64,000 nucleotides of DNA from Longispora sp040681875 (GTDB lineage: Bacteria; Actinomycetota; Actinomycetes; Mycobacteriales; Micromonosporaceae), in contig NZ_JBFAZP010000001.1 in NCBI RefSeq assembly GCF_040681875.1, positions 620,001 to 684,000 of the forward strand, given 5' to 3'. Of this stretch, positions 1 through 7,551 are shown in pieces (the stretch's first letter is position 1; each line of letters opens with the position of its first letter). A model generated the notes under the pieces. It was not told the origin of the DNA, did not search any database, and was given only the letters and a program-made list of their open reading frames with translations. The position numbers were made by a program, and so were the translations under genes.

Positions 1-237
1 GAACGCCGAGAACCGGGAACGTTGCCAGCTCGTGAACACCCGGAGGCTGGTGAGGAGCACTGTGCACAGGGCAATCGCCGGCACGACCGTGATCGCGAAA
101 CCGAGGATCAGCGGGACCAGGGTCGCTACCGCGACGGTGGTGGCCACGCCGACCGGCAGCCCGACCAGCAGGTGTGCCGTGCCCAGCCAGGTCCGGGCCG
201 ACCAGGTGGCCCTCATCAGTGCTCCGGGCGTCGTCAT
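1..237 (-). CDS. Sensor histidine kinase, N-terminal fragment (cut by window edge)
   Basis: Reading the minus strand from ATG at 237 gives 79 residues with no stop before the window edge. The fragment begins with an R-A-T-W-S-A-R-T-W-L-G-type stretch, then two hydrophobic segments (about residues 20-43 and 45-62), then a basic R-V-F-T-S-W-Q-R stretch. This matches my recollection of the membrane 'sensor' domain at the start of many actinobacterial histidine kinases. The kinase core itself would lie outside the window. It is divergent from the MMPL transporter gene, so the two may share control from the 150-bp intergenic region. The family call is by eye and rests on the N-terminus only. Confidence 0.6.
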   Translation of the reverse strand, partial: MTTPGALMRATWSARTWLGTAHLLVGLPVGVATTVAVATLVPLILGFAITVVPAIALCTVLLTSLRVFTSWQRSRFSAF

Positions 238-292
238 GTCACCACCGTAGACAGTCCATCGCGAACCGGACATGGCGTCTGGACCACACTTC

Positions 293-326
293 ACCCTGTA
301 CCTGGCACCACCCTGTATCTGGCACC
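293..326. promoter_or_regulatory. Tandem 17-bp direct repeat in divergent promoter region
   Basis: Two adjacent 17-bp copies (293-309 and 310-326) differ at one base. Each contains CCCTGTA followed by CTGGCACC. They lie about 60 bp upstream of the MMPL start at 388 and about 55 bp from the divergent sensor-kinase start at 237. This is a plausible response-regulator operator, but only the repeat itself is seen. Confidence 0.45.
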
Positions 327-387
327 ACCCGGTTCGGGGCGGCCGCACTACCGACGCGGGCCGCCCCCGGGGCGAAGACTCTGCGGC

Positions 388-2490
388 ATGGTTACCAAGG
401 TCGGAAGTTTCTGCCACCGCAACTGGCGATGGGTCATGCTCGGCTGGCTGGCGCTCCTCGTCGGCGGCGGCGCGGCCATCGGGCCGGTGTTCGACAGCAT
501 CGGCGACACGAAGCCGCCCGTGGGCCTGGAGTCCGTGACCGCCTCCCAGGTCGTCAAGGAGGGCGGCGACCGGGGCATCCAGATCATCGGGCTCGTCGAG
601 GGCGTCGACCCGGCGTCGGCGACGGTCACCGGCGCGGTCGACCGGGCCAGCGCGGACCTGCGCGGCACCACCGGGGTCCTGGAGGTGGGCAGGCCGATCG
701 TCGCGAAGGACTCCCGCGGCCTCGCCCTGCCCGTCACGCTCACGAAGATGCAGATGAAGGACCGCTCGACGGCGACGAATCTGGTCCGGGCCCGGCTCGC
801 GCGGCTGGCGACCGAGCTGCCCGGCTCCACCGTCGAGGCCGGCGGGGACCTGGTCAACGGCGAGGCCAACGACGCCGTCCAGGAGGACCTGGCCCGCGCG
901 GAGATCCTCTCGCTGCCGGTCACCCTGGTGGTGCTGGTCTTCGTCTTCGGCGGGGTACTCGCCGCCGGCCTGCCGGTCCTGGCCTCCCTGGCCACGATCG
1001 CGGGCGCGTTCGCCTTGCTCCTCGGCTTCTCGAAGTTCGTGGACCTCGACAACAACGTGGTCACCGTCGTGACCCTGCTCGGCCTGGCCCTGGCCATCGA
1101 CTACGGCCTGCTGCTGGTGGCCCGGTACCGCGAGGAGCTCGCCGCCGGGCACGACCGGGAAACGGCCGTCGCCCGGACCTGGGGCACCGCCGGTCGGACG
1201 ATCCTGTTCAGCGCCCTGACCGTGGCCGGCGCGCTCACCGGCCTGCTGGTGTTCGACGTGCCCCGGCTCCAGGCGCTCGGCGCGGCCGGGATCTCCACCG
1301 CCCTGATGGGCATGGTCGCGGCGCTGACCCTGACCCCGGCGCTCCTCGGGCCGCTCGGCCGGTGGGTCAAGCCGAGCCGCCGACGGAAGGCCGCGGCCAC
1401 CACGGAGGCCGGGTTCTTCGCGGGGCTCGCCCGGTTCACCCAGCGCCGCCCGCTGCTGATCGCCGCCGGTACCACCATCGGTTTGCTGGTCGTGGCCCTG
1501 CCGCTGCTGTCGATGACCGTGAAGCTGCCCGGCATGGAGGGCCTGCCGCGCACCCTGCCGTCGGTGCGGGTGGCCGACGCGATGGGCGAGAGGTACGGGC
1601 TCAGCGCCGCGCCGGCCGTCCGGGTCGTCGCGCGCGCCGACCAGGCGACCCTGAACGCGTGGGCCGGCCGGTGGCAGCAGGACCGCGAGGTCGTCCGGGT
1701 CGAGCCGGCCCGCGCCGCCGGCCCGAACCTGTCCACGGTGGCGATCGCGGTGCGCGGCGACTCCCAGGGCGACGCGGCCCAGGACCTGGTACGACGGATC
1801 CGCGCGGACCGGCCGGCCGGGATCGAGTCCTGGGTCGGCGGGGACGCCGCGATCCTGCTGGACACGCTCGGCCGGCTGGTCGACGGCCTGCCGTGGGCGG
1901 TCGGGGTGATGCTGGCGACCATGTTCGTCCTGCTGTTCCTGATGACCGGTTCGGTGGTGATCCCGGTCAAGGCGATCGTGCTGAACGGGCTGTCGCTGGC
2001 CGCCACGTTCGGGGTGCTGCTCCTGGTCTTCCAGGACGGTCACCTGTCCGGGCCGCTGGACACCCTGACCGTGGGCGGGTTGAGCCCGTTCGTGATCGCG
2101 ATCGTCGCGGCGTTCGGGTTCGGGCTGTCCATGGACTACGAGCTGTTCCTGCTGGGCCGGATCAAGGAGTACCGCGACGCCGGGGAGGACGACGACAGCG
2201 CCGTCCGGCACGGCCTGCAACGCAGCGGCGGGATCATCACCTCGGCCGCCGTCCTGATGCTGATCGTCTTCGGCTGCTTCGCGGCGGCCCGGGTCGGCGA
2301 CATCGAGCAGATCGGGCTGGGCCTGTTCGTGGCCGTGCTGATCGACGCGACCGTGGTGCGCTGCCTGCTCGTGCCGGCCGTGATGACCCTGCTCGGCCGG
2401 GCCGCCTGGTGGGCACCGGGCCCGCTGCGCCGGCTGCACGACCGGGTCGGGATCAGCGAGTCGGAGGAGAGGGTTCCCGTCGGGGTGTAG
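388..2490 (+). CDS. MMPL/RND-family membrane transporter
   Basis: The protein has 700 residues from ATG 388. I chose this start because the segment WVMLGWLALLVGGGAAI directly after it is the usual first membrane helix, and upstream codons look non-coding. It shows the two-fold MMPL layout: TM1, an extracytoplasmic loop, about five helices, then the same again. The repeated TM4 motifs are ALAIDYGLLLVARYREE in the first half and GLSMDYELFLLGRIKEY in the second. MMPL proteins export lipids, siderophores or drugs using the proton gradient. The gene is divergent from a sensor-kinase gene. Its stop codon overlaps the first half of the regulatory box for the next gene. A role in exporting the peptide product is possible but nothing in the sequence shows it. 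Confidence 0.85.
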   Translation: MVTKVGSFCHRNWRWVMLGWLALLVGGGAAIGPVFDSIGDTKPPVGLESVTASQVVKEGGDRGIQIIGLVEGVDPASATVTGAVDRASADLRGTTGVLEVGRPIVAKDSRGLALPVTLTKMQMKDRSTATNLVRARLARLATELPGSTVEAGGDLVNGEANDAVQEDLARAEILSLPVTLVVLVFVFGGVLAAGLPVLASLATIAGAFALLLGFSKFVDLDNNVVTVVTLLGLALAIDYGLLLVARYREELAAGHDRETAVARTWGTAGRTILFSALTVAGALTGLLVFDVPRLQALGAAGISTALMGMVAALTLTPALLGPLGRWVKPSRRRKAAATTEAGFFAGLARFTQRRPLLIAAGTTIGLLVVALPLLSMTVKLPGMEGLPRTLPSVRVADAMGERYGLSAAPAVRVVARADQATLNAWAGRWQQDREVVRVEPARAAGPNLSTVAIAVRGDSQGDAAQDLVRRIRADRPAGIESWVGGDAAILLDTLGRLVDGLPWAVGVMLATMFVLLFLMTGSVVIPVKAIVLNGLSLAATFGVLLLVFQDGHLSGPLDTLTVGGLSPFVIAIVAAFGFGLSMDYELFLLGRIKEYRDAGEDDDSAVRHGLQRSGGIITSAAVLMLIVFGCFAAARVGDIEQIGLGLFVAVLIDATVVRCLLVPAVMTLLGRAAWWAPGPLRRLHDRVGISESEERVPVGV

Positions 2491-2501
2491 AGAAGATATA
2501 G
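2486..2501 (+). promoter_or_regulatory. TATAG-type SARP box upstream of FabG-like gene
   Basis: TGTAG-AGAAGA-TATAG gives two 5-bp repeats 11 bp apart. The first repeat overlaps the MMPL stop codon. The box ends 46 bp before the GTG start at 2548. The six-base spacer is the same AGAAGA as in the box at 3820-3835. I infer that the cluster SARP binds here. The downstream TATAG could also serve as a -10 element. Confidence 0.6.
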
Positions 2502-2547
2502 CTCACGGCTACATGGTGTGCTCCACCTATCACAGGAGGAGCGCACC

Positions 2548-3300
2548 GTGTCTGTGTCCCCACCCGCCCGGCCCGTCGTCCTCGTCACCGGTGGCTCTCG
2601 CGGCATCGGTGCGGGCATCGTCACCCGCCTCGCCCAGGACGGCTACGACGTCAGCTTCTGCTTCCAGTCCAACCACGAGGCCGCCGAGCGGGTGGCCGAC
2701 GCGGCGCGCGAGCACGGCGGCCGGGTGCTGGCGCACAAGGTGGACGTGTCGGACAGTACCGAGGTCAAGGACTACCTCAAGGTCACCGAGGCCGAGCTGG
2801 GGCCGGTCACGAACGTGGTCACGGTCGCCGGCATCATCCGGGACAAGCCGCTGGCCCTGATGACCGACGACGACTGGCGCGACGTGATGCGCGTCAACCT
2901 GGACGGCACGTACAACGTGTGCCGGGCCGCGATCCGCCGGCTGATGAAGAACAAGGGCGGCTCGATCGTCACCATGTCCTCCGTCGCCGGGGTGGTCGGC
3001 ACCCCGATGCAGACGAACTACGCCGCGTCCAAGGCCGGCATCCTGGGCTTCACCAAGGCCCTGGCCAAGGAGGTCGGCCGGTACAACATCCGGGTCAACG
3101 CCGTCGCCCCCGGCTTCATCGAGACCGACATGATCTCGGAGCTGAGCGAGGCGTTCACGAAGGAGATGCTGGGCCGGGTCGCGCTCGGCCGGTTCGGGAA
3201 GGTCGAGGAGGTGGCCGACCTGGTGTCGTTCCTGCTGTCCGACCGCGCCTCGTACATGACGGGCCAGGTCCTGCAGGTCGACGGCGGCACCGCCATCTGA
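2548..3300 (+). CDS. 3-oxoacyl-ACP reductase-like SDR (FabG family)
   Basis: A 250-residue short-chain dehydrogenase. The GTG start at 2548 is chosen because AGGAGGA (2534-2540) sits 7 bp upstream and the Rossmann motif TGGSRGIG then begins about 13 residues in. Other features are the SSVAG serine, NYAASKAG (Tyr and Lys of the active site) and a typical FabG C-terminus ending in VDGGTAI. FabG enzymes reduce 3-oxoacyl-ACP to 3-hydroxyacyl-ACP with NADPH. The gene has its own TATAG-type box and ends at a strong terminator. With the KAS III and ACP just downstream, it may make a 3-hydroxyacyl starter for the peptide. That substrate is inferred. Confidence 0.85.
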   Translation: MSVSPPARPVVLVTGGSRGIGAGIVTRLAQDGYDVSFCFQSNHEAAERVADAAREHGGRVLAHKVDVSDSTEVKDYLKVTEAELGPVTNVVTVAGIIRDKPLALMTDDDWRDVMRVNLDGTYNVCRAAIRRLMKNKGGSIVTMSSVAGVVGTPMQTNYAASKAGILGFTKALAKEVGRYNIRVNAVAPGFIETDMISELSEAFTKEMLGRVALGRFGKVEEVADLVSFLLSDRASYMTGQVLQVDGGTAI

Positions 3301-3313
3301 TCTCCCCCCTGCG

Positions 3314-3354
3314 GCGCTGGCCGGGATGCCCACGCATCCCGGCCAGCGCTTTTT
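3314..3354 (+). terminator. Intrinsic terminator after FabG-like gene
   Basis: A perfect 16-bp stem (3314-3329 with 3334-3349), a 4-nt loop, and five T residues on the + strand. It starts 14 bp after the FabG stop and separates it from the convergent secreted-protein gene. Confidence 0.9.
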
Positions 3355-3359
3355 CAGGT

Positions 3360-3725
3360 CTAGTCGTCGGCCGGCGTCGGCACCGCGATCACGGAGATCG
3401 ACAGCACACCCTGGTAGTCGCTGGCCACGGAGGCGAAGCGGGCCGGCAGCCCGTCGCACACCGGGTAGGTGGTCTTGAGGCCGTCAACGGTGAAGTTCAC
3501 CGCGAGGGCGGTGCACTTTCCGTCGCGCTTGAGGTCGGCGAGCCGGCCGTAGACGACCGTCCCGGTGTTGTCACTACAGTTCCAGCCGTCGAACTTGCCC
3601 GTGGCGGTCGCGACGTGCACCTCGGTGCACGAGCCGCCGGCCGCCTGCGCCGTCGCCGGCAGAAAAACGCCCAGAGCCGCGGCGACACCCGCCGTGGCCA
3701 GGCTGATCGCGATGGTCTTCCTCAT
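3360..3725 (-). CDS. Small secreted protein of unknown function, co-regulated with the cluster
   Basis: 121 residues. A Sec signal peptide is clear: M-R-K-T, a hydrophobic core, then A-T-A-Q-A-A near residue 29. The mature part is about 92 residues with four cysteines, enough for two disulfides, and ends in PTPADD. I do not recognise a family. The gene lies on the opposite strand inside the biosynthetic block, between the FabG and KAS III genes. Its promoter carries its own minus-strand copy of the TATAG-type box (3792-3807), back to back with the KAS III box. This suggests it is expressed with the pathway, for example as an extracellular binding or immunity factor, but the function is unknown. 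Confidence 0.75.
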   Translation of the reverse strand: MRKTIAISLATAGVAAALGVFLPATAQAAGGSCTEVHVATATGKFDGWNCSDNTGTVVYGRLADLKRDGKCTALAVNFTVDGLKTTYPVCDGLPARFASVASDYQGVLSISVIAVPTPADD

Positions 3726-3791
3726 GGCTATGAGTACCCCTTCTTGATCTGTACGGGCTGATTCGCCCGGTGCACATCAAGGTGGACGTTT

Positions 3792-3807
3792 CTATATTTT
3801 CGCTATT
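3792..3807 (-). promoter_or_regulatory. TATAG-type SARP box for the secreted-protein gene
   Basis: Read on the minus strand it is AATAG-CGAAAA-TATAG, again an 11-bp period. It ends 66 bp upstream of the start at 3725 and lies 12 bp from the divergent plus-strand box. Confidence 0.55.
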
Positions 3808-3819
3808 TTGCCTGCCCCC

Positions 3820-3835
3820 TATAGAGAAGATATAG
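3820..3835 (+). promoter_or_regulatory. TATAG-type SARP box for the KAS III operon
   Basis: TATAG-AGAAGA-TATAG, a perfect pair of 5-bp repeats at 11-bp period, ending 66 bp before the KAS III ATG at 3902. It should control the operon running through the MbtH gene at 8733. Confidence 0.65.
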
Positions 3836-3901
3836 CGCTCGAAAGCAGTCTCGGTCTCGACATTGGAGCCAGTAGGCCGCATCGAAGGACGTGGGAACAC
3901 A

Positions 3902-4858
3902 ATGGAGAGCTATGGATCGGTGATCACCGGACTGGCGGACTACCGGCCGACCAATCTGGTCACGAACGAGGAGCTGTCGAAGTCCACGACGGTCACCCCG
4001 GAGTGGATCGAGGACCGGACCGGCATCCGGAGCCGGCACCACGCGGGCCCCGAGGAGACCATCGTCGCGATGGCCGCCGAGGCCGGCCGGAAGGCCATCA
4101 CGATGGCCGGCATCGACTACACCGACATCGACCTGGTCATCCTGGCCACGGCGAGCCGGTACCAGCGGATGCCCGGCGCGGCCCCGCAGGTCGCCAGCAC
4201 CATCGGCCTGCCGAACGCGGGCGCGTTCGACGTCAACGCCGTGTGCGCCGGTTTCACCTACTCCCTCGCGCTGGCCTCCAACGCGGTGCGGTGCGGCGAC
4301 GCGAAGCACGCCCTCGTCGTCGGCGCCGAGCGCACCAGCGACTGGATCAACCCCGAGACCCCGGACACGTACGCGATCTTCGGCGACGGCGCCGGCGCGG
4401 CGATCGTCTCCCGCTCCGACAAGCCCGGGATCTTCCCGGCGGTCTGGGGCAGCGACGGCAAGCGCGCCCCCGTCCTGGAGCTCTCGGAGTTCCCGGAGCT
4501 GGGCCGCGAGTACGTGACCATGGACGGGCCGCTCGTCTACAAGTGGGCCACCAGCAACATGCCGAAGGCCGCCAAGCGCGCCGCGGCCCGGGCCGGCGTC
4601 GAGCTGTCCGACGTGAAGTGGCTCGTCATGCACCAGGCCAACAAGCGCATCCTCGACACCGTCGCCCGCGCGCTGCGTTGGGACGACGAGCACGTCGCCC
4701 GGGACGTCGTCGAGGCCGGCAACACCTCCGCCGCCTCCGTGCCGCTGGCGCTGACCCGCCTGTACGAGAGCGGCCGCACCTCCCCCGGCGACCTGGTGCT
4801 GACCCTGGGCTTCGGCGCGGGTCTCACCTACGCCGGCCAGATCGTCACGATGCCCTAA
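3902..4858 (+). CDS. 3-oxoacyl-ACP synthase III (KAS III / FabH-like)
   Basis: 318 residues from ATG 3902; upstream in-frame codons lie over the promoter and are not coding. The thiolase-fold catalytic triad is intact: Cys115 in VNAVCAGFTY, His244 in VMHQANKRI and Asn274 in EAGNTSAASV. FabH enzymes condense an acyl-CoA primer with malonyl-ACP; relatives in biosynthetic clusters supply starter acyl chains or transfer acyl groups. It is the first gene of an operon with an ACP, a free condensation protein, Dap synthesis genes and MbtH. I infer that it builds the acyl starter on that ACP. A housekeeping role is less likely given the regulatory box. Confidence 0.9.
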   Translation: MESYGSVITGLADYRPTNLVTNEELSKSTTVTPEWIEDRTGIRSRHHAGPEETIVAMAAEAGRKAITMAGIDYTDIDLVILATASRYQRMPGAAPQVASTIGLPNAGAFDVNAVCAGFTYSLALASNAVRCGDAKHALVVGAERTSDWINPETPDTYAIFGDGAGAAIVSRSDKPGIFPAVWGSDGKRAPVLELSEFPELGREYVTMDGPLVYKWATSNMPKAAKRAAARAGVELSDVKWLVMHQANKRILDTVARALRWDDEHVARDVVEAGNTSAASVPLALTRLYESGRTSPGDLVLTLGFGAGLTYAGQIVTMP

Positions 4859-4899
4859 ACGTCCCGCACACCACCACCCCTAGAAGAAGGACACCTGAG

Positions 4900-5154
4900 A
4901 TGACGACCACCACGCGCGACGAGATCTCCGACGAGATCGCCCGCATCATCCGCGAGCTCATGCCGGAGCTCGAGGGCGAGGAGATCACCCCGGCCTCGAC
5001 GTTCGAGGACCTCGGCATGGACTCCCTCAACCGGGTCGACCTGCTGTCGGGCGCCGAGAGCGCCTTCGACATCGAGGTGCTCGACGAGCAGGTCGCCAAC
5101 CTCGTCCGGGTCCAGGACCTCACGGACCTCGTCGCCGCCTCCCGGGGCGTGTAG
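4900..5154 (+). CDS. Stand-alone acyl carrier protein
   Basis: 84 residues, acidic. The phosphopantetheine site is DLGMDSLNRVDLL with Ser42. AAGGA lies about 10 bp upstream of ATG 4900. It sits 41 bp after the KAS III gene and 3 bp before the condensation-protein gene, so the three are probably translated together. It differs from the usual housekeeping AcpP context because no fabD, fabF or KAS I/II gene is nearby. It likely carries the acyl chain made by the KAS III and reduced by the FabG-like enzyme, then presents it to the free C protein. Confidence 0.9.
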   Translation: MTTTTRDEISDEIARIIRELMPELEGEEITPASTFEDLGMDSLNRVDLLSGAESAFDIEVLDEQVANLVRVQDLTDLVAASRGV

Positions 5155-5157
5155 TCG

Positions 5158-6510
5158 ATGACCGGGATCCAGCCGCTGTCGGCAGGTCAGGAAGGTCTGT
5201 GGTTGCTCTACGGGCTCGCGCCCGACGGCGTCGCGTACAACGACGCGGGTGCGGCCCAGATGAGCCCGGCCCCTGACCTGGCCATTCTCCAGCGCGCCGT
5301 ACGCGCCCTGGCGGAACGGCACGACCTGCTGTGTTCCCGGTTCATCGAGGTGGACGGCGAGCCGCGCAGGGAGGTCGGCGACCCCGACTCCCTGCGGTTC
5401 GAGGTCCGCGACGTGGGTGACATCGACGACGAGGCGCTCCTCGACCTGGTCAGGGCCACCATCAAGGTGCCCTACCGGCTCGAGGAGACCGGCCCGTTCC
5501 GGTTCGTGATGTGGCGGCGCGCCGAGGACGCGGTCCTGATGATCGGCAGCCACCACATCGCCACGGACGCCCAGTCCAACTGGCTGCTGTGGCGGGACCT
5601 GCTGGAGGCCTACTGGGCCTTCTCGGCGGGCCGCGAGCCGGGCTGGACCCCGCTCACCGTGTCCTACGCCGACCACGTGGCGCACGAGCGGACGATGTTG
5701 GACTCCCCGCGCCGGGAGATCCTCGAGGGGTACTGGCGCACGGCCGTCGCCGACGCGACGGCCGCCGAGCTGCCCACCGACCGGCCCCGTCCGGCGAAGC
5801 GCTCCTTCGTGGGCGACGCCTACACCCGGCGGGTACCGGACGAGCTGGTGCCCCGGATCAAGGCGGCGGCGACCGCGGCGGGGGTCACCCCGTTCGCGTA
5901 CCTGCTGGGGGTGTTCCAGTCCCTGGTCTTCCGCTATTCGGGGCAGACGGACTTCGTGATCGGCTGCCCCGCGAGCACCCGCCGCCGGGGCGGCATGCGC
6001 GAGGTGATCGGCTACTTCGTCAACCCGTTGCTGCTGCGGTCCCGGTTCGGTTCCACCACGACCTTCGCCGAGGCGATCGCGGCGGCCGGGGCGACGGTGA
6101 GCGGCGGGATGGCGCACGCGAGCTACCCGACGTCGCTGCTCGGCGGTCAGCGGTTCAACATGTGCTTCACCCAGGTCAGCGCGGGCAAGATGACCGGCTA
6201 CCTGGACCGGATCGCGGCCGGCGAGACCGTGGAGCACGAGGGGTACCGGCTGCGTTCGCTCGACGTCCCGCACCTCGAGGGCCAGTTCGACCTGACGGTG
6301 GAGATCACGCAGAGCACCGACTCGCTGATCGCCGCCTTCCGATACGACACCGACCTGTTCGACCGGGCGACGATCGAGCGGTTCGTCGGACATTTCCTCC
6401 GGCTGACCGAGGTCGCCGTCTCGACGCCCGACGTGCGGGTCTCCCGCGCCTCCCTGGTGGACGACGCCGAGCGGCAACGGCTGCTCGCGATGGCCACCGG
6501 TTCCGCATAA
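5158..6510 (+). CDS. Stand-alone NRPS condensation-domain protein
   Basis: 450 residues forming a single condensation domain, with no A or T domain. It starts with PLSAGQEGLWLL (C1 motif). The core motif is HHIATDA (132-138), so both His and the Asp are present but the usual Gly after Asp is Ala. Later motifs include YADHVAHER and VIGYFVNPLLL. Condensation domains join a donor acyl thioester to an acceptor amine. The first NRPS protein (41243-46138) begins with an A domain and lacks a C domain, while this free C protein is encoded next to the ACP. I infer that it N-acylates the first amino acid in trans. Confidence 0.85.
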   Translation: MTGIQPLSAGQEGLWLLYGLAPDGVAYNDAGAAQMSPAPDLAILQRAVRALAERHDLLCSRFIEVDGEPRREVGDPDSLRFEVRDVGDIDDEALLDLVRATIKVPYRLEETGPFRFVMWRRAEDAVLMIGSHHIATDAQSNWLLWRDLLEAYWAFSAGREPGWTPLTVSYADHVAHERTMLDSPRREILEGYWRTAVADATAAELPTDRPRPAKRSFVGDAYTRRVPDELVPRIKAAATAAGVTPFAYLLGVFQSLVFRYSGQTDFVIGCPASTRRRGGMREVIGYFVNPLLLRSRFGSTTTFAEAIAAAGATVSGGMAHASYPTSLLGGQRFNMCFTQVSAGKMTGYLDRIAAGETVEHEGYRLRSLDVPHLEGQFDLTVEITQSTDSLIAAFRYDTDLFDRATIERFVGHFLRLTEVAVSTPDVRVSRASLVDDAERQRLLAMATGSA

Positions 6511-6540
6511 CTGTCGATTTTTCGTTCTAAGGGGAGAGCT

Positions 6541-7551
6541 GTGGCGAAACAAGCGCTCAAAGGCGTACTCTCGACCATCGGGAACACGCCCCTCGTGGAG
6601 CTGGTGCACCTGTTCCCCGATTTTCCGGCGCGGGTCTTCGCGAAGCTCGAGCGGTTCAACCCGGGCGGCAGCATCAAGGACCGGTCCGCGCTGAGCATGC
6701 TCCTCGAACGGATCCACAGTGGCGAGCTGGTGCCGGGCCGCTCCGTGGTGATCGAGTCCAGCTCCGGGAACCTGGCGATCGGCATCGCGCAGATCTGCGG
6801 GTACTACGGCGTGGACTTCGTCTGTGTCGTCGACGCCAAGACCACCGAGCAGAACATGGCGATCCTGCGCGCGTTCGGGGCGACCATCGAGCTGGTGACG
6901 GAGCGCGACGCGGAGACCGGCGAGTACCTGCCCGCCCGGCTGCGCCGGGTCGCCGAGCTGGTGGCCGCGACCCCGAACTCGTACTGCCCGAACCAGTACG
7001 CGAACCCGCTGAACCCGCTGGCCCACGAGGGCACGATGCGCGAGATCGTCGAGGCGCTCGACGGCCCGGTGGACTACCTGTTCAGCGCGGCGAGCACGTT
7101 CGGCACGGCGCTGGGCGCGTCGCGGTTCGTCCGGCGCAGCGGCCTGTCCACCCGGATCGTGGCCGTGGACGCCGTGGGTTCCCTGCTGTTCGGCACCGTA
7201 CCGGGCCAGCGGCTGATCCCCGGCCACGGCGCGTCGATCCGCCCGGCCCTGCTCGACCCGGCCGCCGCCGACGACGTGGTGCACGTGACCGACCTGGAGT
7301 GCGTCGTCGCCTGCCGCACGCTGACCATCCGCGAGGCGATCCTCGGCGGCGGCTCCTCCGGCGCGACCGTGGCGGCGCTGGGCAAGATGCGCGACTCGAT
7401 CCCCGAGGGGTCCAACGTCGTCATGATCTTCCCGGACGGCGGCGACCGCTACCTGGACACGATCTACTCGGACACATGGGTGAACCGGCACTTCGGCGAG
7501 GTGTCGCACCTGTGGAAGGAAAACTCCTCAACGAAGGTGGCACCATGCTGA
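6541..7551 (+). CDS. sbnA: SbnA-like 2,3-diaminopropionate synthesis enzyme (PLP, cysteine-synthase fold)
   Basis: 336 residues from GTG 6541, with an AAGGGGAG ribosome site just upstream. The cysteine-synthase fold is plain: IGNTPLVEL, PGGSIKDRSA with the PLP lysine at 46, ESSSGNLAIG and a GGGSSGAT phosphate-binding loop. SbnA condenses O-phospho-L-serine with L-glutamate to give N-(1-amino-1-carboxyl-2-ethyl)-glutamate, the first step to L-Dap. The next gene overlaps by 7 bp and encodes the SbnB partner, which makes this reading much more likely than cysteine synthase. The gene symbol is by homology to staphyloferrin B synthesis. Confidence 0.88.
   Translation: MAKQALKGVLSTIGNTPLVELVHLFPDFPARVFAKLERFNPGGSIKDRSALSMLLERIHSGELVPGRSVVIESSSGNLAIGIAQICGYYGVDFVCVVDAKTTEQNMAILRAFGATIELVTERDAETGEYLPARLRRVAELVAATPNSYCPNQYANPLNPLAHEGTMREIVEALDGPVDYLFSAASTFGTALGASRFVRRSGLSTRIVAVDAVGSLLFGTVPGQRLIPGHGASIRPALLDPAAADDVVHVTDLECVVACRTLTIREAILGGGSSGATVAALGKMRDSIPEGSNVVMIFPDGGDRYLDTIYSDTWVNRHFGEVSHLWKENSSTKVAPC

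Noticed and set aside
2497..2501. Reading each TATAG simply as a normal -10 element
   Set aside because: A second copy exactly 11 bp upstream at five sites, plus a weaker one at 38790, is not explained by -10 elements alone; a double role of the downstream copy remains possible and is noted.
6541..7551. Plain cysteine synthase for the SbnA-like gene
   Set aside because: The overlap with an SbnB-like gene and location in an NRPS cluster make Dap synthesis far more likely.
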